Source: JBGTSJ01 sp041940305
Lineage (GTDB): Bacteria > Planctomycetota > Planctomycetia > Planctomycetales > Planctomycetaceae
DNA: 64,000 nt
NCBI GenBank assembly: GCA_041940305.1
Contig: JBGTSJ010000002.1
Coordinates: forward strand, 310,001 to 374,000
Direction: 5' to 3'
The notes under the pieces were generated by a model. The model worked only from the letters and a program-made list of their open reading frames with translations, did no database searches and was not told where the DNA came from. Numbering within the stretch: the stretch's first letter is position 1; every line of letters starts with the position of its first letter. Below are positions 9,404 through 18,806 of this stretch, in pieces. Made by a program: the position numbers and the translations under genes.

Positions 9404-10291
9404 ATGCCACGACCGCAGAACATCAGCCGGCGAACACTGCTCCGCTCCACCGCGGCACTGGGAGCCGTTGCCCTCGTCGCTCCTGAGGCGCATTCGGCAG
9501 AGCCGGCGGCCACGCACGGCCGCATCAAGCAGTCACTCGTCCACTGGTGCTACAGCCCCCACTGGCCCGAGGTCGATCAGCTCTGCGAAGTCGCCGTCGG
9601 ACTCGGTTGCCAGAGCATCGAACTCATCGCTCCCGAACACTGGCCGACGCTGCGCAAGCACGGCCTGACGTGCGCCATTTCCTCCAGTCATGGATTCCCC
9701 ACGGGCTTCAACAATCCGGACGAGTGGGACGCCTGCACCGCACGGCTGCGAGAACGGATCGATCAGTGTGCCGAGTTCGGAGTGGAGCGGGTGATTACGT
9801 TCACCGGCATGGCGAACGGCCGTTCCAAGGAGGAGGGAGCCGAAAACTGCGTCGAGGGTCTGAAGCCGATCGTCCGGTATGCCGAGGAGAAGGGCGTCAC
9901 GATCTGCCTCGAAATGCTGAACACGCGCGACGATTCGCACCCGATGAAAGGTCACCCCGGTTATCAGGGAGACGACACCGAATACTGCATCGACATCATC
10001 CGGCGCGTCGACTCACCCCGCCTCAAGCTGCTGTTCGACATCTACCATGTGCAGATTATGAACGGCGACGTCATTCGCCGCATCCACACCCACAAAGACT
10101 ACCTGGGGCACATCCATACCGCCGGTAATCCGGGCCGCGGAGAACTGAACAACCTGCAGGAAATCAACTACCCCGCCGTAATGCAGGCCCTGCTCGACGT
10201 CGGATACGACGGCTTCGTCGGCCAGGAGTTCATCCCCACAGGCGACCCATTGGCCGGGCTGCAGCAGGCGGTCGCCGCATGCGATGTCTGA
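9404..10291 (+). CDS. Tat-exported TIM-barrel sugar isomerase, hydroxypyruvate isomerase-like
   Basis: A 295-residue protein of the xylose isomerase-like TIM-barrel superfamily. The N-terminus carries a Tat signal (SRRTLLR then a hydrophobic alanine-rich stretch, cut near AHSA at about 30). Metal-ligand positions of the hydroxypyruvate isomerase group are visible: ICLEMLNTR (Glu), LLFDIYHVQ (Asp/His), HIHTAGNPGR (His) and FVGQEF (Glu). Planctomycetes carry many exported paralogues of this fold, so the substrate may be another sugar or ketoacid. It is followed after 250 bases by a small membrane protein gene, probably a separate unit. Confidence 0.8.
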   Translation: MPRPQNISRRTLLRSTAALGAVALVAPEAHSAEPAATHGRIKQSLVHWCYSPHWPEVDQLCEVAVGLGCQSIELIAPEHWPTLRKHGLTCAISSSHGFPTGFNNPDEWDACTARLRERIDQCAEFGVERVITFTGMANGRSKEEGAENCVEGLKPIVRYAEEKGVTICLEMLNTRDDSHPMKGHPGYQGDDTEYCIDIIRRVDSPRLKLLFDIYHVQIMNGDVIRRIHTHKDYLGHIHTAGNPGRGELNNLQEINYPAVMQALLDVGYDGFVGQEFIPTGDPLAGLQQAVAACDV

Positions 10292-10541
10292 GGCCCGTTC
10301 TCGCGTGGGGGAACGGAGTCTTCCCCGGCGGCTGAGCGGCCGGAAACCGGACTGCTCTCGGGCGGATCGCCCAGTTCAACCCACCCTTCCTTAAACCTCG
10401 TCACTCCAGGCAGATTCGCAGCAGGCATGCGGATTGCACTGAAGCGAGCATGGGTACAGACCTGAGCGGAAAACCGCTGTGACGACTCACGGCTGAGACG
10501 AAGACCGGACCAACCCGCCGGTCCGGGAAGGGACGACGGCG

Positions 10542-11216
10542 ATGACGCAATTCCAGGTGATGCTCCTGACGTTGTGTCTTGGGCTGGCGGTCGCCGCGAT
10601 TGTCTGCGGCGTCGTCATCGCTCCGAGAATCCGCGCCCGCCGCCGCACCGTCTGGCAGCAGTTCGCACGCCGTCATGGGCTGAAGCTGTTCGGAGACGAC
10701 AACGCCGACCCGATTGTCGTCGGCACGACGCACTCGCGCCGGCTGACGGTCCGCCGCACCGATTCGGGTTCCGACGGCGATCTGGTCGGTCTCGCGAACG
10801 TGAGGCTCGAACTCGCGCCTCGCGAACCGCCCCCGCCGGGACTGACTGTGGTGAACGCCGGCGACTCCGTGGGCAAAGTGGCCCACCTGATCGACGATCA
10901 CGTCGCTGATCCGGCCGCGCTCCACCACACGGACCCGGACTTCCACATGCTCGTCCGCGAAGACGATCCGGCACGCCACGGCGCAGCGCGGTTCCTCACG
11001 CCCGAACGCCGCCGGGCCTTGCAGGACCTCGCCGACCAGGCCGGCACGGCCACCGTCGGAATCGAAGACGGAGCGCTGTTCTGGGAAGACCGCGTACTGA
11101 CCGGTGACGTTGATCAGTTGGAGCGCTGGCTGTCACTGTTGGACCATACCGCCGAGCGGTTGGACGCGGCCAGATCCGTAACAGTCGAGTCGCAGCAGTC
11201 CGCCAATGCTGGATGA
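10542..11216 (+). CDS. Hypothetical single-pass membrane protein
   Basis: A 224-residue protein with an N-terminal membrane segment (about 5-28) followed by a basic stop-transfer stretch (RIRARRRT) and a soluble domain of mixed alpha/beta composition. No family was recognised and no catalytic motif is evident. The gene is 36 bases upstream of the lipid kinase on the same strand, so the two may be co-transcribed. Confidence 0.7.
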   Translation: MTQFQVMLLTLCLGLAVAAIVCGVVIAPRIRARRRTVWQQFARRHGLKLFGDDNADPIVVGTTHSRRLTVRRTDSGSDGDLVGLANVRLELAPREPPPPGLTVVNAGDSVGKVAHLIDDHVADPAALHHTDPDFHMLVREDDPARHGAARFLTPERRRALQDLADQAGTATVGIEDGALFWEDRVLTGDVDQLERWLSLLDHTAERLDAARSVTVESQQSANAG

Positions 11217-11252
11217 GCACCCAATTCAGGATCCAGGGACGGTACGGCCGCT

Positions 11253-12173
11253 ATGAGCACGCGCATCCTCGTCGTATGGAACTGCGGCGCGGGTTCGGCC
11301 GAACAGTGTGCGGACATCCGCGCCGCCATCGAGCAGACTTCGCAGGTCGAACTGCTGGAGTTCGTCAATCTCCCGGCCGCGGCTCGCCGCATCAACGCCG
11401 CCCTGGCCGATGGAGTGCAGCGGATCATCGCCGCCGGAGGAGATGGAACCGTCAGCTCCATCGCTGGTCTGATGGCGAGACGAAATGCGCCGCATGCATC
11501 CTTCGCCGCCCTGCCGCTCGGCACGGGCAACGATCTCGCTCGCAGTCTCGGGATGCCCATGGAGCCATCGCTCGCGTGGCAGGTCTGCCTGGACGGAACT
11601 GCCGCCCCGATGGATGTGCTGCGGGTCTCACACCAGGGTCGTACGCACATTGCCGCCAACATGGTCACGGCCGGCAACACCGGCAAGTACACCGCCGTCA
11701 TCACCCCGGACATGAAGCGGCGCTGGGGGCCCCTTTGCTATCTCCGCGGCAGCATCGACGTGCTCCAGGAACTGGACGTGTACGACGTCCGATTCCGCTG
11801 CAGTGGCGACCCGGGGCCGCGCCGGCTGCGTGCGCTCAATGTCTTTGTCGCAAACGGCCGGACCTCGGGCGGTGGACTGCCGGTGGCGCCGGACGCCCGC
11901 CTCGACGACGGCCTCATGGATGTGGTCCTGATCCGGGACGGCGACGCGCTCGATCTGGCCGGACTGACGGCGGACTACCTGTTGTCGGACTACCGCGACA
12001 ACGAACTGGTCGTGCATCGCCGCTGCCGCGCCATCCGCATCGCCGCCAAGCCGCCGCTTCCCCTATCGATCGACGGTGATCCGCAGCCCCCTGGAAACAT
12101 GACCATCCGCGTTATCCCCGCCGCCCTTAACGCCGTCCGCGGCAACGAACCTCTCCCCGGCAACGGTGACTGA
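11253..12173 (+). CDS. Diacylglycerol kinase family lipid kinase
   Basis: Phosphorylates a lipid hydroxyl (diacylglycerol, sphingoid base or related) using ATP. Length is 306 residues, normal for the DagK/YegS/LCB5 family. It shows the nucleotide-binding AAGGDGTVSSI (GGDGT at 62-66), the LPLGTGNDLARSLG motif (about 88-100) and a C-terminal beta domain with LDDGLMDVVLI. The ATG at 11253 fits the conserved N-terminal strand. No membrane segment is present, so it is a peripheral cytoplasmic enzyme. The specific lipid cannot be assigned. Confidence 0.9.
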   Translation: MSTRILVVWNCGAGSAEQCADIRAAIEQTSQVELLEFVNLPAAARRINAALADGVQRIIAAGGDGTVSSIAGLMARRNAPHASFAALPLGTGNDLARSLGMPMEPSLAWQVCLDGTAAPMDVLRVSHQGRTHIAANMVTAGNTGKYTAVITPDMKRRWGPLCYLRGSIDVLQELDVYDVRFRCSGDPGPRRLRALNVFVANGRTSGGGLPVAPDARLDDGLMDVVLIRDGDALDLAGLTADYLLSDYRDNELVVHRRCRAIRIAAKPPLPLSIDGDPQPPGNMTIRVIPAALNAVRGNEPLPGNGD

Positions 12174-12299
12174 CATTGCCGGCATTGAGCAAACTCCCCC
12201 AGCGGCCGCTCCCATCAAAGTAACCGCGTACTTCCGTGACGCGGAAACAGCGGGCATCTTAAGAAAAGCTCTCCAATCCCAACTCAAACCGCGTCGCCC

Positions 12300-13727
12300 C
12301 TACTCTGCCTCCTCAACACCCGTTCCCCGCTGTCGGTCAAACAACAGCAAAGCGACACCGATCAGCAGGACGCCCGCGCCCAACAGCGCCAGCGAGCGTG
12401 CGTATGCCACACTGCTCCACAGCATGAACACGGAGGTGACTCCAAAGATCAGGGGCGTCAGCGGCGATCCGCAACGGAACGGACGATCCGTGCTCGGGTC
12501 CCGCCACCGCAAAACGGGCACGGCAGCCGCGGTGAGGCAGAAGAAGATCCAGAACGTCGGCGCCGCGCCGATCACCAGCGTCTCAAACCCCTGTTCTCCA
12601 GGCGACCACGCAGGCGGCGACATCCCGCACCGCGCCAGCAGCCATCCCAGCGCCCCCACGCCCGCTTCGGTCCCCACCAGCCAGACCAGTGCCACAGACG
12701 TGACGCCGATCGCCAGCACGGCGCGGTAGGGATTCCCGGCGTCGGCCCCGCTGCGTCCCAGGAGCCAGAACACGCGATGCCCCTCGCCCAGCGCAGCCGT
12801 CAACCGCGCGCCGGAGAAGATCATGCCGTGCATCGCCCCGAGCGTCGACAACATCACGATGAGGATAACTGCCTGTTCTCCTCTGCGCCCCCAGCTGCGC
12901 TGCAACAGTTCCGCCGCAGGCGTCGACGACGATCGGACGCCATTCAACCCCAGCCCCGCCGCATAGGCCCAGTTCACCAGAATGTAAAGCACGATGATCG
13001 TGCCCAGACCGACGATCAGCGCCCGGGGAACGTTGCGTCGCACGTCCCGCACTTCGGCCGCAACGAATGCGGCATCGCTCCATCCTCCGTACGCATACAG
13101 AATGAGCACCAGCGCCAGCCCGTACTGCGGAGCACCCAGGTCCGCCGGGGGAGCGACATCCGGTATCGACGCGCGTGCCGCCAGGCTGAACCCGGCGAGG
13201 ATGATCGCCCCCAATCCAACAAGCTTGAGCAGCGTCAGCCCGTTCTGGACGCGCGCTCCCAGCGTCACCCCGCCCAGGTTGATCATCGTCAGGACGATGA
13301 TCGCCCCCAGGGCGAGCGGCGCCTGCCAGTCGGTGTCGACGTGCACCAGCCGGCGGGCGTGCTCCGCAAAGATGAACGCCATCGCTCCCACATTCGCCGG
13401 CAGGATGACCATGAAGCGCATCCAGCCAAATAGAAAACCCATCCACCGTCCGTAGGCTCGGGATAGGTAAACGTAATCTCCCCCGATACGGGGGTACGCC
13501 GCCGCCAGCTCGGCATAGCACAAGGCTCCCGCCAGCGACAGCAAACCGCCCACGAGCCACAGCAGCAACCCGCTGCCGACGCCCGGCACGTTCGCGAACA
13601 CGTCCGCCGGCACGCGAAACAGCGAAGCGCCGATGACGATCCCGATTATCAGGCTGCCGGCGTCCCAAACGCTCAGCAAACCCGTGTCGGCGGACGAGGC
13701 GTCGGGAGGTCGGGCGGCGTCGCTCAC
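12300..13727 (-). CDS. APC-family amino acid permease
   Basis: A 475-residue polytopic protein with about 12 membrane segments of the amino acid-polyamine-organocation superfamily. TM1 holds the unwound glycine motif (SLIIGIVIGASLFRVP) typical of the fold, and GGDYVYLSRAYGRWMGF is the conserved TM2-3 signature. The start lies 9 bases after the sulfatase stop, strongly suggesting co-transcription with the sulfatase and the upstream oxidoreductase. The transported amino acid or amine is unknown. Confidence 0.88.
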   Translation of the reverse strand: MSDAARPPDASSADTGLLSVWDAGSLIIGIVIGASLFRVPADVFANVPGVGSGLLLWLVGGLLSLAGALCYAELAAAYPRIGGDYVYLSRAYGRWMGFLFGWMRFMVILPANVGAMAFIFAEHARRLVHVDTDWQAPLALGAIIVLTMINLGGVTLGARVQNGLTLLKLVGLGAIILAGFSLAARASIPDVAPPADLGAPQYGLALVLILYAYGGWSDAAFVAAEVRDVRRNVPRALIVGLGTIIVLYILVNWAYAAGLGLNGVRSSSTPAAELLQRSWGRRGEQAVILIVMLSTLGAMHGMIFSGARLTAALGEGHRVFWLLGRSGADAGNPYRAVLAIGVTSVALVWLVGTEAGVGALGWLLARCGMSPPAWSPGEQGFETLVIGAAPTFWIFFCLTAAAVPVLRWRDPSTDRPFRCGSPLTPLIFGVTSVFMLWSSVAYARSLALLGAGVLLIGVALLLFDRQRGTGVEEAE

Positions 13728-13736
13728 GAAGTGTTC

Positions 13737-15221
13737 TTACCTGCGACGAGGCCGCGCGTAATCCGGCCACTCGATTCGCTGCCCCTCCCAGCGGGGCCAT
13801 TCCCACGCCGGCCACACCGGACTCTCCTCACGCACGTCGCGATACAGCGCCCGCATCACCGCGGTGAGTTCGTCCAGCTTTTCCGGTTGCTCGGCACTCA
13901 ACTCTTTCGTTTCGCCGATGTCGTCCGCGAGATTGTACAACTCGAATCCGCTCAGCTCGGCCGACTTAAGCGCCCGCATCTGCTCCTCGGTGACATCGGC
14001 CCCCGGCGGAAACTCCGGCAGGTCCAGACCGGCCAGCAGTTTCCAGTCCCCGTCCCGAATCGCCACCTTCGGCTCCGACGACGCATAGTTGAACTGCCAG
14101 TACAGCGGCTGCCCGCGATTCAGCGTCCCTCCGTCGAACAGCGGCACGATGCTCGCGCCGTCCAGCGCGCGGTCGCGCGGCTCGTCGATGCCGGCCGCCT
14201 CACACAAGGTGGGCAGCAGATCGACTCCGCTCACGGGTGCATCGCTGACGCTCCCCGGCGTCGTTCGCCCGGGCCAGCGGATGATCCCCGGCACGCGGAT
14301 GCCTCCTTCGTACAGATGCCCCTTCTTCGATCGCAGCGGCCCGGCCGAACCGTGCGGATGGTAGTTGGTGATGGCCGGCCCGTTGTCGCTGGTGAAAAAC
14401 ACGAGCGTGCTGTCCGTCAGATGCTGCTCGTCGAGCGTCATCATCAGCCGGCCGAACGCCGCGTCCATCTGCGTGATGTTGCCGTGGTGAGCGAGGTAGC
14501 TCGGATCGTCGGACTCATAGAACCCGCTGTACTGCGGATCGCTCGCGATTGGCTCGTGCGGCTCGTGGAAGCAGACGTACAGAAAGAACGGTCGGGCCGC
14601 ATCGCGGACCTCCGTCAGCCACGTGATCGCCTCGTTCGCCACAATGTGGGCCGCATATCCCTCGATCGGCCCCATCGGGATGCCGTTGCGGACGAAGTTG
14701 TACGGGTTGCGGTGATTCGGAATCGCATTGTTCTGCGTGGAGAACCAGTGATCGAATCCGTGGTCCCCCGGCTGAGGCTGTCCCGGCAGATTGAACCAGC
14801 CGTTCAGATGCCACTTGCCCGCATGGCAGGTGTCATAGCCGGCGTCCCGGAGCAGCGTCGCCACGGTCACTTCCGAGGCAGGCACATGCATCGGCGACAG
14901 GAAGGGAATCCAGTTATGCACTCCAACGCGATACGGCGTGCGCCCCGTCATCAGTCCCGTCCGCGCCGGCGAACAGTTGGGAGCCGCCGCATAACAACTC
15001 GTCAGCCGCAGTCCCTCTTCGGCGAAGCGGCCAATGTGGGGCGTCACGAGTTCCGGGTCGCCATAGCACGCCAGGTCCCCATAACCCAGGTCATCGCACA
15101 ACACAACCAGAATGTTCGGCGCTGCAGGCGTTTCCGTATCGCCCCCCGCCGCAATGAGCGTCCCGGTCGTCAGCCACACTCCCGTGACAACCCATGCCGT
15201 AAATCGCGAGTAGTGAAGCAT
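13737..15221 (-). CDS. Exported type I sulfatase
   Basis: Arylsulfatase-family enzyme hydrolysing sulfate esters, probably of algal or host polysaccharides as in many planctomycetes. The start at 15221 gives 494 residues with a signal peptide (about 1-25). The formylglycine motif is CSPAR at Cys83 followed by TGLMTGR. Metal ligands show in LCDDLGYGDL near the N-terminus, FTSDNGP and GKWHLNG further on. A longer frame to 15389 has no signal and runs into intergenic DNA. It lies in a row with a Gfo/Idh/MocA oxidoreductase upstream (104-base gap) and a permease downstream. Confidence 0.92.
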   Translation of the reverse strand: MLHYSRFTAWVVTGVWLTTGTLIAAGGDTETPAAPNILVVLCDDLGYGDLACYGDPELVTPHIGRFAEEGLRLTSCYAAAPNCSPARTGLMTGRTPYRVGVHNWIPFLSPMHVPASEVTVATLLRDAGYDTCHAGKWHLNGWFNLPGQPQPGDHGFDHWFSTQNNAIPNHRNPYNFVRNGIPMGPIEGYAAHIVANEAITWLTEVRDAARPFFLYVCFHEPHEPIASDPQYSGFYESDDPSYLAHHGNITQMDAAFGRLMMTLDEQHLTDSTLVFFTSDNGPAITNYHPHGSAGPLRSKKGHLYEGGIRVPGIIRWPGRTTPGSVSDAPVSGVDLLPTLCEAAGIDEPRDRALDGASIVPLFDGGTLNRGQPLYWQFNYASSEPKVAIRDGDWKLLAGLDLPEFPPGADVTEEQMRALKSAELSGFELYNLADDIGETKELSAEQPEKLDELTAVMRALYRDVREESPVWPAWEWPRWEGQRIEWPDYARPRRR

Positions 15222-15325
15222 GATACACCGGCAACTGATCAGAATGCGGAAATAGAGATCCTCTGCGCCTTGGCACCTTGGCGCGAGACCTCCCTTTGCA
15301 CAGCGCCGCCCGCGAACGCGTCCCT

Positions 15326-16402
15326 TTACTTCGACTTGGGCCGCTTCGGATCGCTCTTCAGCGGCAGCGACACCCGCTTGCCGGTCCATGACGACTGGTA
15401 GATCGCCAGAATGATCTCCACGCTCTTCCGCCCTTCGTGGCCGTCCACCAGCGGCTTCTTCCCTTCCTGCACGGCCTTCAAGAAGTCCTTGAACTGCAGC
15501 ATGTGCCCCACGTGCGAGATCGCCTTCGGATCCGCCGCGCCACCGCTAGTCGCACTCCCCTTGCCGTACTTTTCGTGAATCGCCCGGTCCTTCGGATGTT
15601 TCTTCGCAAAGTCCCACAGAGTGATGTCGTCCTGTTCGACAATGACGGATCCATCCGTGCCGTGGATCTCGGTTCGCTTGAGCAGACCGGGATACGCCGC
15701 CGTGGCCGCTTCGATCGTCCCCAACGCGCCGTTCTTGAACCGCAGCACGGCGGACCCCACATCCTCCACCTCGATCCGCTTGTGGGCCAGGGTGTCCGTC
15801 ATGCCGACCACTTCCGCCACGTCACCCATGAACCAGTACAGGAGGTCCACATTGTGGATGGCCTGGTTCATGTAAGCGCCGCCGCCGTCGAGCGCCCACG
15901 TCCCGCGCCAGCCGCCGGCGTCGTAATACTCCTGCGTCCGCCACCACTTGACGTAGGTGTCCCCCAGCGTGAGCTTGCCGAACCGGCCGTCACTCAATGC
16001 GTCTTTCAGGGCCGCATTCGCCGCACTGAAGCGGCTCGGCATGATCGTCCCCAGCCGCACGCCCGCCTTCTCGCAGGCGCTGATGATCTTGTCGCACTTT
16101 TTGAGCGTGATCTCCAGCGGTTTCTCGACGAGCACGTGCTTGCCGGCCTTCGCAGCTGCGACCGCCGGATCCATGTGCGCGCCGCTGGGCGTACAGATGG
16201 TGATCACGTGGATGTCGGGGTTCGCGAGCATGTCAGCGAGATCGTGATACGCCTCGATCTCGTTGGCCGCCGCAAACTTGTCGGCGGCGGCGGGCACCAT
16301 GTCGAAACACCCCACGAGTTTCGCGTTGCGGATCTCCGCGATCGCCTTCGCATGGAAGTTGGCGATCATCCCGCAGCCCACAATTCCAAAGCCAAACGGC
16401 AT
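15326..16402 (-). CDS. Gfo/Idh/MocA family NAD(P)-dependent oxidoreductase
   Basis: Sugar or cyclitol dehydrogenase-type protein of 358 residues. The N-terminal Rossmann motif is GIVGCGMIANFHAKAI, and the EKPLE motif carries the catalytic-region lysine. The C-terminal alpha/beta domain contains the conserved GGGAYMNQAIHNVDLL. The start at 16402 is supported by AAGGA about 10 bases upstream. An alternative frame to 16525 adds 41 residues with no Rossmann features. It heads the oxidoreductase - sulfatase - permease row, consistent with catabolism of a sulfated glycan component. Confidence 0.9.
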   Translation of the reverse strand: MPFGFGIVGCGMIANFHAKAIAEIRNAKLVGCFDMVPAAADKFAAANEIEAYHDLADMLANPDIHVITICTPSGAHMDPAVAAAKAGKHVLVEKPLEITLKKCDKIISACEKAGVRLGTIMPSRFSAANAALKDALSDGRFGKLTLGDTYVKWWRTQEYYDAGGWRGTWALDGGGAYMNQAIHNVDLLYWFMGDVAEVVGMTDTLAHKRIEVEDVGSAVLRFKNGALGTIEAATAAYPGLLKRTEIHGTDGSVIVEQDDITLWDFAKKHPKDRAIHEKYGKGSATSGGAADPKAISHVGHMLQFKDFLKAVQEGKKPLVDGHEGRKSVEIILAIYQSSWTGKRVSLPLKSDPKRPKSK

Positions 16403-16778
16403 AGGTCGTTGGTCCTTATGGCCCGCCGAGTCGAGTGAGAATGTCGTCGTGTGTGAACCACGGAATACACGGAACTCACGGAAAAATAAAGGGCGCGGCC
16501 CTGCCGAAGCAGTCGCACCGATCAACTGAGATCACCTTGCGATGCCATCGCGGCACAACTGGCGTCAAACCGATTGCGCCGATCCTGCGGCCTGCGCCGG
16601 TTGGGCAATTACGGTTCGACTTCGCCCGGCCGTTCACAGCCGCTGGCACCAGACATCTGGTTACGAAGGACGGTGGATGGGGAATAGTTATGCAGTCGGG
16701 CCAGGCACACCGCAGTGTCTCGTTCGCACTCGGGCGGGCTGCCCAGGACTGCTCCGGCTCGTCGATCGTTCCCTTCCA
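16403..16778. other. 376-base gap between divergent genes, with a CCGTG-rich repeat
   Basis: No convincing gene. Positions 16456-16485 hold AACCACGGAATACACGGA followed by ACTCACGGAAAA, a phased run of about 11-base units. The same unit occurs in the opposite orientation at 51352-51381. Promoters for the oxidoreductase (minus) and the acetyltransferase (plus) must lie here, but no clear -35/-10 pair was identified. Confidence 0.5.
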
Positions 16779-18080
16779 ATGCCTGCCAAGACCTCCGAAT
16801 TACTCATCGCCCCGGAACAGGCTGCCGGGGACTTCGCGCTGGCCCGCATCGACGAGGCCGCGCGTCTCATCGACGAAGAACTGGACGATTCACGTACGGC
16901 GACACCACCTCCAGTCGACGTGCAGGTGCTCTCCGTTCGGGACGATCGAGCCGGCAACCTTCTCGACGGATCGGGACCGCTGTGGGACGAGTGGCTCGTG
17001 CTTTGGAACGGGCTCGCCGAATCCGAACGGGATGCGGCGTCCCATCCCGCATGGATCACCGCCTGGCTCCGGGCATACGCGTTGCCGCAGCAGCGGGATG
17101 TGCGGCTGTTTGTCTGCCGCTGCAGCGAACGGTTGCTGGCCGTCCTCCCTTTCGATGTCTCGTCGTCGCGAACGCCTCTGGGCCGTATCTGCCAACTCCG
17201 GCTCCCGGCCGAAGTCCCACTGGAAGGCGCCTCCCTCGCGCTGCCGGCAGCAGACGCCGGGCGAATCTTTCGCGCCCTGTTCAGTCTCGTGCTGCCCGAC
17301 GCGGGAAGGCCCGCCGTGCTGACGTTCGGTCAGGTTGATCAGACGCACGCCCTGCTCCGCCTCGCCGGACTGCGTCGCACCGCCGAGGAGATCGATTCGC
17401 GGTCGGTGATCGACATCGGCCGCGGCTACGACCAGTTGCTCGCCGACGTGGGGGGCAACTTCCGCGGCAATCTGCGGAAGGCCCGCAACAAGCTCGAAAA
17501 GCTCGTCGTCGTGCGCCTCGACGAGATTGCGTCAGCCGATGACATCCCGCAGGGCATCGCCCGCTATACCGACGTCGCACAAAGATCGTGGAAGGCAGCG
17601 GAACAGACCGACCTGGCCAGCGACCCGGCGATGCACGAGTTCTACTCGTTCGCGCTCCCCAGACTCGCTCAATCCGGCCAGGCTGTCGTGCACATCCTGC
17701 ACGCAAGCGGGGTCGATCTCGCGGCCCAGTTGTCGCTGCGGTTCGGCGACCGGCTCGACGTCCACAAGATCTCGTTCGACGAGCGCTACGCCGACATGTC
17801 CCCGGGCAACCTGCTGCTGGAACGCGTCATGCGCGAAGCGGCCCCTCGATTGGGCATCGCGCGTATCAACCTTGTCACTCATCTGGACTGGCACGCCCGC
17901 TGGAAGCCAAGCCTGATCCGCACGTACCGCGTCCGGATCTTTGCACCGGGACTGCAGGGCCTATGGGCGCGAGCTCGCGCCACATCGCCGCGCACCCTCC
18001 TCCGCAGCGGTCTCGCCCGACTGGGCTGGCTCGAACCGCTCCGCAGAATCCGGAATCGGTGGTCGCGGATGGATCCCTGA
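16779..18080 (+). CDS. GNAT acetyltransferase, BioF2-like (Acetyltransf_6)
   Basis: A 433-residue protein with the duplicated GNAT arrangement seen in CelD/BioF2-like proteins of polysaccharide clusters. The C-terminal half has the typical NFRGNLRKARNKLEK segment, then AQLSLRFGDRLDVHKISFDE (a GNAT beta-strand core) and MSPGNLLLERVMREAA. The start at 16779 is chosen because the upstream extension to 16542 has no domain and atypical composition. No polysaccharide genes flank it. The substrate is unknown. A copy of repeat family 1 begins about 20 bases after the stop. Confidence 0.8.
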   Translation: MPAKTSELLIAPEQAAGDFALARIDEAARLIDEELDDSRTATPPPVDVQVLSVRDDRAGNLLDGSGPLWDEWLVLWNGLAESERDAASHPAWITAWLRAYALPQQRDVRLFVCRCSERLLAVLPFDVSSSRTPLGRICQLRLPAEVPLEGASLALPAADAGRIFRALFSLVLPDAGRPAVLTFGQVDQTHALLRLAGLRRTAEEIDSRSVIDIGRGYDQLLADVGGNFRGNLRKARNKLEKLVVVRLDEIASADDIPQGIARYTDVAQRSWKAAEQTDLASDPAMHEFYSFALPRLAQSGQAVVHILHASGVDLAAQLSLRFGDRLDVHKISFDERYADMSPGNLLLERVMREAAPRLGIARINLVTHLDWHARWKPSLIRTYRVRIFAPGLQGLWARARATSPRTLLRSGLARLGWLEPLRRIRNRWSRMDP

Positions 18081-18102
18081 GTATTATCACCGCTGCATTG
18101 CG

Positions 18103-18197
18103 GTCGGTGACCCCGTCCGAACCAGACGGGTCGTCGAGCTTCCACCCGCTCGCCCGGCCTCACAGGGGACGGATTCAGAGGTTTTGGCGGAACCTCA
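18103..18197 (-). repeat. MITE-like repeat family 1, copy A (inverted, one end missing)
   Basis: Read on the minus strand it runs TGAGGTTCCGCC, AAAACCTCTG, GTGAGGCCGGGCGAGCGGGTG, GACGACCC, GGTTCGGACGGGGTCAC, in the same order as copies at 27620-27767 and 40851-40975. It lacks the right-hand terminal repeat. The opening TGA is also the stop codon of the DUF4276 gene. Confidence 0.75.
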
Positions 18198-18806
18198 CAT
18201 CAATCGCATCTCGATCTCACGCGACAGTTTGTCGAATGACGGGGACCGGCGCCGGCAGACGGTCAAATCCAGGGCGGAGGTCAGTTTCGGCTGATCGATG
18301 GGCTCAACGTACTTGACCCCCCGAAAGCGTCGCTCGATCCAACCTTTCCGGCAATGCTCACCTTCCGGATCTTCCGGCAGGGTCGTGGTCTCATCCAGGT
18401 GAAGATACTGACACAGTGATTCGGCTGCAGAGACAAACCATGTTTCGTATTCCCATACCGCAAGCACACAAACGATGTCCATATCGGAGCGAAGAGACCG
18501 GGCCAACGACTGCAGCTTCGGCCCCGCCGTAGCCGCGCATTCCTTGTCGGCATCCACAAGCACCAGGATCAGTTCTTTGGCGCCCGGAATGCTTAATTGG
18601 CGCAACTTGCCGACGGCGAGATTTATCGACTTCTGAAGACAATCGCCCTTGTTCTGCAGCAGTCGATCGCGCGGCTGCCGAATCGGCTTGAGGACGTGAA
18701 ATACGGCGTCAGGCGCGAACTCCTGATTCCATCGCCTCAATAGAATTGGCACCGCGGCGACTTCGCCGTCTCCTTCCACAATGGTCGCCAGTTTGAGCAG
18801 CTTCAT
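18195..18806 (-). CDS. DUF4276 protein, TOPRIM-like
   Basis: A 203-residue protein. The N-terminal IVEGDGE (Glu11) and the later LVLVDADKE (Asp85, Asp87) have the spacing and hydrophobic setting of a TOPRIM metal site (Glu, then DxD), as in OLD-family nucleases and DUF4276/DUF4435 proteins. A conserved-looking AVWEYETWFVSA follows at about 116-127. The start overlaps the upstream ATPase stop by 4 bases, so the two are translationally coupled. The stop codon lies inside a repeat end. A nuclease role, probably controlled by the partner ATPase, is inferred. Confidence 0.82.
   Translation of the reverse strand: MKLLKLATIVEGDGEVAAVPILLRRWNQEFAPDAVFHVLKPIRQPRDRLLQNKGDCLQKSINLAVGKLRQLSIPGAKELILVLVDADKECAATAGPKLQSLARSLRSDMDIVCVLAVWEYETWFVSAAESLCQYLHLDETTTLPEDPEGEHCRKGWIERRFRGVKYVEPIDQPKLTSALDLTVCRRRSPSFDKLSREIEMRLM

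Noticed and set aside
12174..12299. Candidate terminator between the lipid kinase and permease genes
   Set aside because: The best hairpin has a 6-bp stem with a 9-base loop and no T-run, so it is too weak to call.
16542..16778. N-terminal extension of the acetyltransferase
   Set aside because: Atypical composition and no family similarity; the internal ATG at 16779 suits the domain.
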